From the NCBI RefSeq assembly GCF_039540575.1, contig NZ_BAABFC010000003.1, positions 62,001 through 126,000 of the forward strand: a stretch of DNA of 64,000 bases. The letters run 5' to 3'. Shown piece after piece: positions 50,311 to 58,100 of this stretch; the first letter of the stretch is position 1, and the number at the start of each line of letters is the position of its first letter. Under the pieces are notes generated by a model that saw nothing but the letters and a program-made list of their open reading frames with translations, was not told the DNA's origin and ran no database searches. The position numbers were made by a program, and so were the translations under genes. The stretch is from Pseudaeromonas paramecii (GTDB taxonomy: Bacteria; Pseudomonadota; Gammaproteobacteria; Enterobacterales; Aeromonadaceae).

Positions 50311-52503
50311 ATGGAGATTGAAACCCTGCTGGACGGCCTCAACGACAAGCAGCGGGAGGCGGTGGCCGCCCCGCTGGAGAACCTGCTGGTGCTGGCCGGC
50401 GCCGGCTCGGGCAAGACCCGGGTGCTGGTGCACCGCATCGCCTGGCTGCTGGGGGTCGAGCGTGCCTCCCCTTACTCCATCCTGGCGGTGACCTTCACCA
50501 ACAAGGCGGCGGCCGAGATGCGCGGGCGGATCGAAGCCCTGCTGGGCAGCGACCCAGGCAGCAACCACCGCGGCCTCTGGATGGGCACCTTCCACGGCAT
50601 CGCCCACCGCCTGCTGCGCGCCCACCACCTGGACGCCAACCTGCCCGCCGATTTTCAGATCCTCGACAGCGACGATCAGCTGCGGCTCATCAAGCGGGTG
50701 ATCCGCGGCCAGAACCTGGACGAGAAGCAGTGGCTGCCCCGCTCGGTGGCGGGCTTCATCAACGGCAAGAAGGACGACGGCCTGCGCCCCCGGGACATAG
50801 ACCCATTGGGGGATCCGGTGGCCAAGACCTACCTGCGGCTCTACCAGATCTACCAGGAGACCTGCGATCGCGCCGGCCTCGTCGACTTCGCCGAGCTGCT
50901 GCTGCGGGCCCACGAGCTGTGGCTGCACAAGCCGCATATCCTGCAGCACTACCAGCAGCGCTTCGCCCATATCCTGGTGGACGAGTTCCAGGATACCAAC
51001 GCCATCCAGTACGCCTGGATCCGCCTGCTGGCCGGCGATCGCAACCACGTGATGATCGTCGGCGACGACGACCAGTCCATCTACGGCTGGCGCGGCGCCA
51101 AGGTGGAGAACATCAGCCGCTTCCTGAGCGACTTTAAGGGCGCCCGCACCATCCGCCTGGAGCAGAACTACCGCAGCACCGCCACCATCTTGAGCGCCGC
51201 CAACCTGCTCATCGCCAACAACGCCGAGCGCCTGGGCAAGGAGCTGTGGACCGACGGCGCCGAGGGCGAGCCCATCTCGGTCTATGCCGCCTTCAACGAG
51301 CTGGACGAGGCCCGCTTCGTGGTGGGCCGCCTCAAGGCCTGGAAGGACGAGGGCGGCACCCTGGACGAGTGCGCCATCTTGTATCGCAACAACGCCCAGT
51401 CCCGGGTGCTGGAGGAGGCCCTGATGCAGGAGCGGCTGGCCTACCGCATCTACGGCGGCCTGCGCTTCTTCGAGCGCCAGGAGATCAAGGACGCCATGGC
51501 CTACCTGCGCCTGCTGGGCAACCGGGGGGACGACGCCTCCTTCGAGCGGGTGGTGAACACCCCGACCCGGGGCATAGGCGAGCGCACCGTCGGCCTCATC
51601 CGCGAGGCGGCCCGGGATCAGGGCCTCAACCTCTGGCAGGCCGCCATCGCACTGTGTGAGCGCAAGGTGCTGGCCGGCCGCGCCGCCAGCGCGGTGAGCC
51701 AGTTCATCAACCTGATCAACCTGCTGGAGCGGGATACCGACGAGCTGCCGCTGCACGTGCAGATCGACCGGGTGGTACGCCAGTCCGGCCTGTGGGGCCT
51801 GTACGAGGCGGAGAAGAGCGAGAAGGGCCAGTCGCGCATCGAGAACCTCGAAGAATTGGTCAACGCCGCCCGCACCTTCAGCCCAGACGAGGCCATGGCG
51901 GACTTGCCGCCCCTGACCGCCTTCGTCGCCCATGCCGCCCTGGAGGCGGGGGAATCCCAGGCCGACGAGTTTGAACCGGCGGTGCAGCTGATGACGCTGC
52001 ACAGCGCCAAGGGGCTGGAGTTCCCCCTGGTGTTCATGGTGGGGGTGGAGGAGGGCATGTTCCCCAGCCAGATCTCCGCCGAAGAGAGCGGCCGGCTGGA
52101 GGAGGAGCGGCGCCTGTGTTACGTGGGCATGACCCGCGCCATGCGCAAGCTCTACATGACCCACGCCGAGAGCCGCCGCCTGTACGGCAAGGAGATGTAC
52201 CACAGACCCAGCCGCTTCTTAAAAGAATTGCCCAGCGAGTGCCTGGAGGAGGTGCGGCTGCGCACCCAGGTGAGCTGGGCCCAGCCGGTGGCGGAGCAGA
52301 GCCGCTTCAACCCCCGGCTGACCCAGGAGAGCTTCAACGACACCGGCCTGCGCCTGGGGCAGCGGGTGCGCCATGCCAAGTTCGGCGAAGGGGTGGTGCT
52401 CAACTACGAAGGCAGCGGCCCCCAGTGCCGGGTGCAGGTGAATTTCGATGAGGCGGGGAGCAAGTGGTTGGTGGCCAGCTATGCGAGGTTGGAGGCGCTG
52501 TAG
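50311..52503 (+). CDS. uvrD: DNA helicase II UvrD
   Basis: 730 residues (E. coli 720). ATG 50311 is chosen because AGGAG ends five bases upstream; homology starts at LLDGLNDKQREAVAAPLENL. Walker A GAGSGKT, DEFQDTN, GDDDQSIYGWRGA, LMTLHSAKGLEFPLVFMVG and YVGMTRAMRKLYM cover the SF1 helicase motifs, and the C-terminal domain ending in GQRVRHAKFGEGVVLNYEG is the UvrD tudor-like module that contacts RNA polymerase and UvrB. It acts in mismatch and excision repair. Preceded by yigB and a LexA-type operator. Confidence 0.96.
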   Translation: MEIETLLDGLNDKQREAVAAPLENLLVLAGAGSGKTRVLVHRIAWLLGVERASPYSILAVTFTNKAAAEMRGRIEALLGSDPGSNHRGLWMGTFHGIAHRLLRAHHLDANLPADFQILDSDDQLRLIKRVIRGQNLDEKQWLPRSVAGFINGKKDDGLRPRDIDPLGDPVAKTYLRLYQIYQETCDRAGLVDFAELLLRAHELWLHKPHILQHYQQRFAHILVDEFQDTNAIQYAWIRLLAGDRNHVMIVGDDDQSIYGWRGAKVENISRFLSDFKGARTIRLEQNYRSTATILSAANLLIANNAERLGKELWTDGAEGEPISVYAAFNELDEARFVVGRLKAWKDEGGTLDECAILYRNNAQSRVLEEALMQERLAYRIYGGLRFFERQEIKDAMAYLRLLGNRGDDASFERVVNTPTRGIGERTVGLIREAARDQGLNLWQAAIALCERKVLAGRAASAVSQFINLINLLERDTDELPLHVQIDRVVRQSGLWGLYEAEKSEKGQSRIENLEELVNAARTFSPDEAMADLPPLTAFVAHAALEAGESQADEFEPAVQLMTLHSAKGLEFPLVFMVGVEEGMFPSQISAEESGRLEEERRLCYVGMTRAMRKLYMTHAESRRLYGKEMYHRPSRFLKELPSECLEEVRLRTQVSWAQPVAEQSRFNPRLTQESFNDTGLRLGQRVRHAKFGEGVVLNYEGSGPQCRVQVNFDEAGSKWLVASYARLEAL

Positions 52504-52613
52504 GCAGCGCGGCACCTGTGATGCCCGGAGCGGGCTGGTCCGCTTGACGGCTTCCCTCCCCTTGGCAAGGGGAGGGTCAGAGTGAGATGGCTTGGTGGCA
52601 TTAGTGCCTTATT

Positions 52614-52881
52614 GGCCCGTTGCGCCCTAATCGGCATCCAGCCTTTCCAGCTTCCCGCTTGGCGGGGGCGCGGCAAGGGGGCTGGTGCCGCCCCCTTGGC
52701 GAACCCGGCACTCCCCAACTGTCTGGGCCTGCGGCTTTCCTCGTCGTCCTCGCCGGGCTTGGGGCTCGTCATCAACACGCCTCCATGCGTGATGATGACT
52801 GGCTCGGCCTCCCTGCCTCGCCGCCCCGCCCACCGCGAACTCCTCGGCCAGACAGAGGGGAGCCGGATCCAATTAGCCAGT
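52614..52881 (+). repeat. Copy A of a ~270-bp non-coding repeat family
   Basis: It shares its start (CCGTTGCGCC), the CAGCTTCCCGCTTGGCGG block, a central hairpin (CAAGGGGGC/GCCCCCTTG, about 52673-52702) and its end (CCAGACAGAGGGGAGCC, ATTAGCCAG) with copies at 53548 and 55120. Open frames across it are not shared as clean proteins. The first 110 bp of the uvrD-GNAT spacer (52504-52613) and the last 90 bp hold nothing else recognisable. Confidence 0.8.
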
Positions 52882-52972
52882 CGGTGGGGATTGGTTGTTG
52901 AAGTGAGTTGTTTCTAATGCGAGCCATTGCTCCCTGCGGGCGTTTTTAATCATCCAGATAAGAAGACAAGCC

Positions 52973-53518
52973 ATGCTACCTATCACCACATCGCGGTTGG
53001 TTATCCGGCCATATCAGGCGGACGACATTGCCGGGCAGGCGGAGGCCGTTGTTGAGTCGGTCGACACGGTCGGTCAGTGGCTGCATTGGTGCACTCCGGA
53101 CTATTCGCTCACCGATGCGGTTGAATGGTTTGTGCTGTGTGAGAAAAGCCTTACGTTTTCTCGCTCCTACGATCTGGGGGTGTTCGATAAGCACTCGAAT
53201 GCCCTGATCGGCAGCGTGTCCATCAACGAGGTGGATAAGCAAAACCGGCGGGGCAATATCGGCTATTGGATCCGGCAGTCCCAGCAGAATAAGGGCTATG
53301 CCACGGAGGCCGTCAGAGCCATGGTCCCCTTCGGCTTTCAGGTGTTGGATCTGCTCCGGTTGGAGTTGTTCGCCGCGGTCGAGAACGTGGCCAGCAGCAC
53401 GGTGGCGGCAAAAGCCGGTGCCCGCTTTGAGGGGGTCGCGAAGAACCGGATTGTGCTGCGCGGCGTGGTGCATGACGCCAATGTGTATTCGTTTATTCCC
53501 GATATGAGGGTTGCGTAG
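52973..53518 (+). CDS. GNAT N-acetyltransferase, RimJ/RimL-like
   Basis: 181 residues. The N terminus LPITTSRLVIRPYQADD and ANIGYWI/RRGNIGYWIRQSQQNKGYATEA with the Q/RxxGxG/A acetyl-CoA loop (near 100-112) are typical of the Acetyltransf_3 (RimJ/RimL) group; LELFAAVENVASSTVAAKAG closes the fold. Substrate unknown; relatives acetylate ribosomal proteins, polyamines or small molecules. It is bracketed by two direct copies of the non-coding repeat and its GC is lower than the neighbours', so it may have been acquired. The ribosome site is weak. Confidence 0.82.
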   Translation: MLPITTSRLVIRPYQADDIAGQAEAVVESVDTVGQWLHWCTPDYSLTDAVEWFVLCEKSLTFSRSYDLGVFDKHSNALIGSVSINEVDKQNRRGNIGYWIRQSQQNKGYATEAVRAMVPFGFQVLDLLRLELFAAVENVASSTVAAKAGARFEGVAKNRIVLRGVVHDANVYSFIPDMRVA

Positions 53519-53547
53519 CGGGCGGGGCAGCTTATGGAATTTTGTTT

Positions 53548-53737
53548 GTCCGTTGCGCCTTACTCGGCGCCCAGCCTTTACAGCTTCCCGCTTGGCGGAG
53601 GCGCGCAAAGGGGGATTGTGCCATCCCCCGTTACGACGTCATCCCTGACTAACGACCCGCTCCGGGCTCCTGCCTCTCTGCCCCGCCCATCGCCTCCTCC
53701 TTAGCCAGACAGAGGGGAGCCTGATCCCGTTAGCCGT
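53548..53737 (+). repeat. Copy B of the non-coding repeat (internally deleted)
   Basis: Same orientation as copy A. It keeps GTCCGTTGCGCC, CTTCCCGCTTGGCGGAGGCGC, the 5' hairpin arm GCAAAGGGGGAT with ATCCCCC opposite, and the end CCAGACAGAGGGGAGCC. The middle is about 80 bp shorter than in A and C. The spacer 53519-54122 otherwise contains a REP-like hairpin, an inverted repeat and no convincing gene. Confidence 0.75.
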
Positions 53738-53873
53738 CTCAATGCCGTCTGCCGCCAGATCGGTTTATCCGGCCTGATTTTGAAGGGCAAATGTGAACAA
53801 CCTAGGTGCCATACGGGATAAAGGCAGATAGGATAGGACGCAGATCGAGTACAGTAGTTCGGGTTATTTATAC

Positions 53874-53900
53874 GTGCGATTACGCTATCGCTAGTCGCAC
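53874..53900. repeat. 27-bp REP-like palindromic hairpin, copy 1
   Basis: The tract starts GTGCGATTACGC and ends CTAGTCGCAC, giving a stem GTGCGA/TCGCAC with further pairing. A 27-bp inverted-orientation relative lies at 55055-55081, so both repeat copies B and C carry one on their outer tail side. Confidence 0.65.
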
Positions 53901-54056
53901 CTACGCGGGCTGCCTATTTATTCAAGGCGCGTTAATATACGCGCTAGCCGATGTTGCTTGTGTGATCGTTGGCCGGTTAAGTGCAGGGTGAAAACCGTCT
54001 TGCGTTTAAGTCAATGTCGGTATTCGCCACCTCTGTGTTCCGATCATGAACAGCAC

Positions 54057-54086
54057 ATGTGTCACTGATAAAATAACTAGACACAT
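54057..54086. promoter_or_regulatory. Inverted repeat upstream of the AT-rich membrane-protein gene
   Basis: ATGTGTC (54057-54063) and GACACAT (54080-54086) are perfect inverted arms separated by 16 AT-rich bases (CTGATAAAATAACTA-like). It lies about 40 bp before the gene start, in the promoter region, so it may be an operator. Confidence 0.5.
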
Positions 54087-54122
54087 ATTTCAGATAACTC
54101 TGGATTAAGGATAGGAAAGAAA

Positions 54123-54887
54123 ATGAAAAAACGCTCATCATGGATATTTGCCTTTATTGCGGCATTTGCACTTTGGTGTCTATTTGGGGCAGTTCCATTC
54201 GTGATTGAACTTGTACACGTTGTTAACTCAGATGATGTTCAGAGAGTAGCTCCATTTAGTGGTATATTTGGTGCGGCTGAGGCCTTTTTCTCCGGTTTTG
54301 CCCTGATAGCTGTGATTATTAGCATTCAGCAGCAAAGAGAATCTTTACTTATGCAATCAGAGGAATTGAAGTTATCGAGGCAAGAGATGCAGGCTTCAAC
54401 AGAGGCTCAACAAGATATGGCTGAACAGCAGAAAAAGGCAATCTGCCTTGAGATAATTATGCCGTTCATGTCAGAAATTTCCTCTTCGGAAATGAGGAAA
54501 GCACTAATTGTCATCTCAAAGTTTGGCAGGGAATTTGATTTTCAAGAAAAATATGCAGCACTAATTACAAAGAGAGACAATGATTTATTGTCAGATCAAG
54601 AATCGGAACAGTTTGAGTTGATAGATAACTCTAGGAGACAATTTGTCGGAATCTTTCACAAAATGTTCCGTCTCTATAAGACGGGGGTTGTGGACGATGA
54701 CATCGTAAGAGTGGTTATCGGTCCTGATCATTGCCATATGCTGCTTAAAACAGTGGAGCCTCTTGAAGCCAAAATAAGGACTAACTATTCTAGAGATATT
54801 TTTGATTTCGCTAGGAAACTCTATTCTGATGCCACACTTGAAGAGCAAGGCTCACATAAGAGAGCTAGTTTAAATAAACAGATATAG
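54123..54887 (+). CDS. AT-rich two-TM coiled-coil protein, possibly abortive-infection/defence type
   Basis: 254 residues. Two membrane helices (about 8-30 and 52-72) are followed by a coiled coil rich in Gln, Glu and Ser (ISIQQQRESLLMQSEEL and LSRQEMQASTEAQQDMAEQQ, about 72-108), then a helical cytoplasmic domain of about 140 residues. This TM-TM-coil-helical layout resembles putative AbiC-like and DUF4760-type membrane proteins, some tied to phage defence; the family call is tentative. GC content is far below the surroundings and AT-ending codons dominate, pointing to recent acquisition. AGGAAAG precedes ATG 54123. Confidence 0.7.
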   Translation: MKKRSSWIFAFIAAFALWCLFGAVPFVIELVHVVNSDDVQRVAPFSGIFGAAEAFFSGFALIAVIISIQQQRESLLMQSEELKLSRQEMQASTEAQQDMAEQQKKAICLEIIMPFMSEISSSEMRKALIVISKFGREFDFQEKYAALITKRDNDLLSDQESEQFELIDNSRRQFVGIFHKMFRLYKTGVVDDDIVRVVIGPDHCHMLLKTVEPLEAKIRTNYSRDIFDFARKLYSDATLEEQGSHKRASLNKQI

Positions 54888-54911
54888 GTGAAACCTCCTT
54901 GCCTGCTAAAA

Positions 54912-54967
54912 ATCGCGCATCGTACGGAGTAATGGATAGTTGTCATTGTTGTACGTACGAGCGCGAT
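54912..54967. repeat. Long imperfect hairpin downstream of the AT-rich gene
   Basis: ATCGCGCATCGTAC (54912-54925) and GTACGAGCGCGAT (54955-54967) form a 13-bp stem with one bulge around a 29-base loop. No U-tract follows. The rest of 54888-55054 is AT-rich with no evident gene. Confidence 0.5.
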
Positions 54968-55054
54968 ATCTGTCACTTTTATTTCGAATGATCATCTTGA
55001 TTAATTTAACTCCGTGATATGGGGGGTGTGATAATCAAGAATTAGCTCGCGTTG

Positions 55055-55081
55055 GTGTGATTAGCGTTGGCGTAATCGCAC
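55055..55081. repeat. 27-bp REP-like palindromic hairpin, copy 2
   Basis: Reading on the minus strand it starts GTGCGATTACGC and ends CTAATCACAC, about 20 of 27 positions or more shared with the hairpin at 53874-53900 and the same length. It lies just outside the tail of repeat copy C. Confidence 0.65.
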
Positions 55082-55119
55082 GAATAGCAAACAACTCTCC
55101 CAGCGACACAAACCTGCGA

Positions 55120-55394
55120 ACTGGCTAATTGGCTCCGTCTCCCCTCCGTCTCCCCTCTGTCTGGCCGAGGAGGAGTCGGGGAACAGGCGACGAGGCAGGA
55201 GGCCGAGTCAGGCATCGCCGCGTCGGGAACGCGTCGATGGCGGGCCGTTGTGATCCGAGGACGACGAGGGTAGCCGCAGGCCCAGACAGCGGGGAGTGCC
55301 GGGGATTGCAAAGGGGGATGGCACAATCCCCCTTTGCGCGCCTCCGCCAAGCGGCAGGCTGGAAAGGAGCGATGCTGGTCAGGGCGCAACGGAC
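55120..55394 (-). repeat. Copy C of the non-coding repeat, inverted
   Basis: Full-length, opposite to A and B. Its central hairpin is perfect: 12-bp arms GCAAAGGGGGAT and ATCCCCCTTTGC with a six-base loop (55308-55337). The tail has a short duplication of GGGGAGACGGA. A truncated piece (GCGCCTCCGCCAAGCGG) recurs at 55511-55527. No gene is supported in 54888-55561. Confidence 0.8.
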
Positions 55395-55561
55395 CAGCAA
55401 ACCCCGATACTTAACTCCACGGTTACCGCCCCGAGCGGAACGATCCAACCGTAACGAACAAAACCAGGCTAACCGCATCGCCAACGCCGGATGGGACAGC
55501 GGCTGATAATGCGCCTCCGCCAAGCGGCCGGGTTCCCCCAGGGGCGGCAAGCCCCTGTCCC

Positions 55562-56308
55562 CTACTGACGGGTCTGCAGATGGAAGTATTGTCGCCGGAT
55601 CCCCAGCCCTTGGGGGCCGGCCAGCACCCGTTGCATGGCGAGGGTCAGTCGCTGGGCCCGCTCGGCATCAAAGGTGACCCGCGACCAGGCCATGAAGGAG
55701 GGCGAGCCGCGCAGGTGAAAGGGCGACTTGAGCAGCGGCAGTTGCAGCGAGTGGATCAACCAGTCGGCCTGGGCCTCGGGGAGAATCACCACGTCGCTGC
55801 GATCCCGCAGCAGGCGCTGCAGGCCTTGCTCATAGGTCTTGAGTTCGTGCTTATCCAGACTGCTGGCCCGGTCGATGTCCGGGTGATAGACGGCACCGGC
55901 CAGCACGTCGAGCCGCTTGTGTTGCAGGTCCGCCAGGTTGCGGATCAGATTGCCGGCATGGGCGACCACAAACACCTTGTCCTCGGCCGGAAAGGGCGCC
56001 TCCTGCAAAAACACCAGAAACGCCTCCCGCTCTGGCGTCCGGTTGGGACCCAGCAGCAGGTCCGCCTCCCCCAGCGCCAGCATCTGAAAGGCGCGCTTGA
56101 GCGGCACGCTGATAAATTCGACCTCCAGCCCGGCCTCGGCCGCCGCCAGTTTCAGCAGATCTATGTAGTAACCGGAAAAGTAAGGCGGCTCGACGATGCG
56201 GTAGGGCGGCGCGTGATTGACCACCACCCGCAACGGCGCGGCCTGGCAGACGGCACTCCAGCCCAGTAACAAACAGCACAACAGTATTACCGCGCGTAGC
56301 GCTCGCAT
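55562..56308 (-). CDS. Periplasmic solute-binding protein-like, SBP_bac_3 family
   Basis: 248 residues from ATG 56308, giving a signal peptide (RAVILLCCLLLGWSAVCQA, cleavage near 24); an ATG at 56335 would add nine residues. LRVVVNHAPPYRI and FSGYYIDLLKLAAAEAGLEVE are the family opening, FQMLALGEADLLLGPNRTPER the middle. No ABC permease or ATPase is adjacent, so it is probably an orphan sensor or binding protein of the type seen beside signalling genes. Ligand unknown. Confidence 0.8.
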   Translation of the reverse strand: MRALRAVILLCCLLLGWSAVCQAAPLRVVVNHAPPYRIVEPPYFSGYYIDLLKLAAAEAGLEVEFISVPLKRAFQMLALGEADLLLGPNRTPEREAFLVFLQEAPFPAEDKVFVVAHAGNLIRNLADLQHKRLDVLAGAVYHPDIDRASSLDKHELKTYEQGLQRLLRDRSDVVILPEAQADWLIHSLQLPLLKSPFHLRGSPSFMAWSRVTFDAERAQRLTLAMQRVLAGPQGLGIRRQYFHLQTRQ

Positions 56309-56469
56309 CGACGCCCCCGAGGATAGGTGTTCCATGAACGGAGCATTTAGGTATCTTGGTAGCATATCACCAGACGGGCAAGGGCTCGCCCTCCCGGCAC
56401 CAGGAGGCTATCATGCCGACACAAACAGTTCCGAACGAGCCGCAACCTGCCACTGACCGGAGTTCCCCC

Positions 56470-56955
56470 ATGACGATTCAGATAGACCCGCTGCAGGATC
56501 AGGCCGTCGTTGACCTGCTTCGAGACCACCTGGCGGACATGCATGCCAACTCGCCGCCGGAGAGTGTCCATGCCCTGGATGTGGCGGCCCTGCGGGCGCC
56601 CAACATCACCTTCTGGAGCGCCCGGCAGGGCGGCGAGATCCAAGGCTGCATCGCCCTCAAGCAGCTGGATGCCCACAGCGGCGAGATCAAGTCCATGCGC
56701 ACTCGGGCCCAGAGCCGGGGCCGCGGCATCGCCTCGGCCCTGCTGCAGACCCTGTTGGCCGAGGCCCGCCGACGCGGCTACCACCGCCTGTACCTGGAAA
56801 CCGGCAGCCAGGCCTTCTTCGCCCCGGCCCACGGCCTGTACCGCAGGTTCGGCTTCGTGGCCTGCGGCCCGTTTGCCGACTACGGCCCCGATCCCCACAG
56901 CTGCTTTATGCGGTTGCCGCTACAGCCCGAACTCGTCCCGACGCAGGAGTCATGA
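56470..56955 (+). CDS. GNAT N-acetyltransferase
   Basis: 161 residues from ATG 56470 (GGAG seven bases upstream), where family homology starts (MTIQIDPLQDQAVVDLLRDH). An upstream in-frame ATG at 56413 with a strong AGGAGG site could add 19 residues. The acetyl-CoA loop is RAQSRGRGIASALLQTL near 77-93; the pattern HLADMHANSPPESVHALDV marks a common bacterial GNAT subgroup. The substrate is unknown. Its stop overlaps the next start (ATGA), coupling it to a second GNAT. Confidence 0.85.
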   Translation: MTIQIDPLQDQAVVDLLRDHLADMHANSPPESVHALDVAALRAPNITFWSARQGGEIQGCIALKQLDAHSGEIKSMRTRAQSRGRGIASALLQTLLAEARRRGYHRLYLETGSQAFFAPAHGLYRRFGFVACGPFADYGPDPHSCFMRLPLQPELVPTQES

Positions 56956-57446
56956 TGATCAGAGCCGTTACCCCGGACGATGCCGCCGCCATCATCCACA
57001 TCTATAACCACTATGTGACCACGACCGCCATCAGCTTCGAGACAGCCCCCGTCAGCGAAGCAGAAATGCGCCAGCGGATCCTGAGTTACAGCGCCCAGTT
57101 TCCCTGGCTGGTGTACGAGGAGGCGGGCCAGGTGCTCGGCTATTGCTATGCCACCCCCTGGAAGGCGCGGGCCGCCTACGCCCACTCGGTGGAGTCCTCC
57201 GTGTATGTCGACAAGGCGTGCCATGCCAGAGGCATAGGCGCGGCACTCTATCGGGCTCTGCTCGCCGCCCTGGCGAGCCACCCCGTGCATCTGGTGGTCG
57301 CCGGCATCACGCTGCCCAACGAGAAGAGCCAGCGGTTGCACGAGAAGCTGGGGTTCCAGCAGGTGGCTCATTTTGCCGAGATAGGACGCAAACAGGATCA
57401 ATGGCAGGATGTGGGCTACTGGGCATTACGCCTGCCCACGCCATGA
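56952..57446 (+). CDS. GNAT N-acetyltransferase, phosphinothricin/arsinothricin acetyltransferase family
   Basis: 164 residues. IYNHYVTTTAISFETAPVS near 18-36, GYCYATPWKARAAYAHSVES near 62-81 and the acetyl-CoA loop CHARGIGAALYRALL near 90-104 define the Pat/Bar/ArsN1 group. Members acetylate the amino group of phosphinothricin-like or arsinothricin amino acids, or methionine sulfoximine; the natural substrate here is unknown. It overlaps the preceding GNAT gene by four bases. Confidence 0.88.
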   Translation: MMIRAVTPDDAAAIIHIYNHYVTTTAISFETAPVSEAEMRQRILSYSAQFPWLVYEEAGQVLGYCYATPWKARAAYAHSVESSVYVDKACHARGIGAALYRALLAALASHPVHLVVAGITLPNEKSQRLHEKLGFQQVAHFAEIGRKQDQWQDVGYWALRLPTP

Positions 57447-57594
57447 TCCCTTGCCGGCGGGGTTGTGGTGACCACCAGGTTTAACTTCCCTTTACACACC
57501 ATGACTTGCCAGCTTACACCCGGATTTTTATAAAGGTCGAAACCGGAATGCCCGACGGGCATCCCTCCTGAGTTTCAGCCGTCTTGGGTGGTAA

Positions 57595-57918
57595 ATGGGG
57601 TTATCTCGCCTGCTGGGCATCCGCTTGTGCCTGCTCTTGAGCCTGGTGGCGTCGGCCGTCCACGCGGATGAGACCGACTGCAAGACCAGTTTTATCCGCT
57701 GGATGCTGGTACAGCATGTACGCTTTGCCGACCGCAGCGCCAGCGTCCAGTCCCGCCGCCAGGCCGAGCGCAGCATAGACAAGGTCCGCGCCGCCTACGC
57801 CCAGGAGAACAGCTTCTGCGGCGCCATGGCGGTGGCCGCCCGCCAGCCCCCCGGCACGGGGGATCTCAGCGCCCGGCAAGGCGAGATTCAGGCCTTCAGC
57901 CAGGCCTTTCGTCGTTAG
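57595..57918 (+). CDS. Small secreted two-cysteine protein, tandem copy 1
   Basis: 107 residues with a signal peptide (LCLLLSLVASAVHA, cleavage near 24) and a helical mature part of about 83 residues. Two Cys (ETDCKTSF and NSFCGAM, about 46 apart) probably form a disulfide in the periplasm. It shares the frame C-x3-F-x-x-WML-x-Q, SA...RR-x-AER-x-ID, AYA and FC-x-AMAVA with the gene at 58101. No known family was recognised. The ribosome site is weak. Confidence 0.65.
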   Translation: MGLSRLLGIRLCLLLSLVASAVHADETDCKTSFIRWMLVQHVRFADRSASVQSRRQAERSIDKVRAAYAQENSFCGAMAVAARQPPGTGDLSARQGEIQAFSQAFRR

Positions 57919-58100
57919 CTCCCTCGCCAAAAGCGTCGTGCCGCAGGGCCTGCCAACTATTTTTCATTGCCGGCCAGTGGTTTGACCACGACTAACAATT
58001 CGTCACTTGCACCACCTCCGCTGCTGCCGTATAACCGCGGCCGGCGCCGGTACCCGCTGTTCCAGTCGCCCTCACTTTTGCCTGCATTGCGATCCCGGAC

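Noticed and set aside
52582..52917. Possible small protein in the spacer after uvrD
   Set aside because: It lies in a repeated non-coding element whose other copies have deletions and frame shifts; what is conserved is the DNA hairpin, not one reading frame.
53806..53991. Short open frame overlapping the REP-like hairpin
   Set aside because: Its similarity to another frame at 55042-55389 comes only from the shared palindromic DNA.
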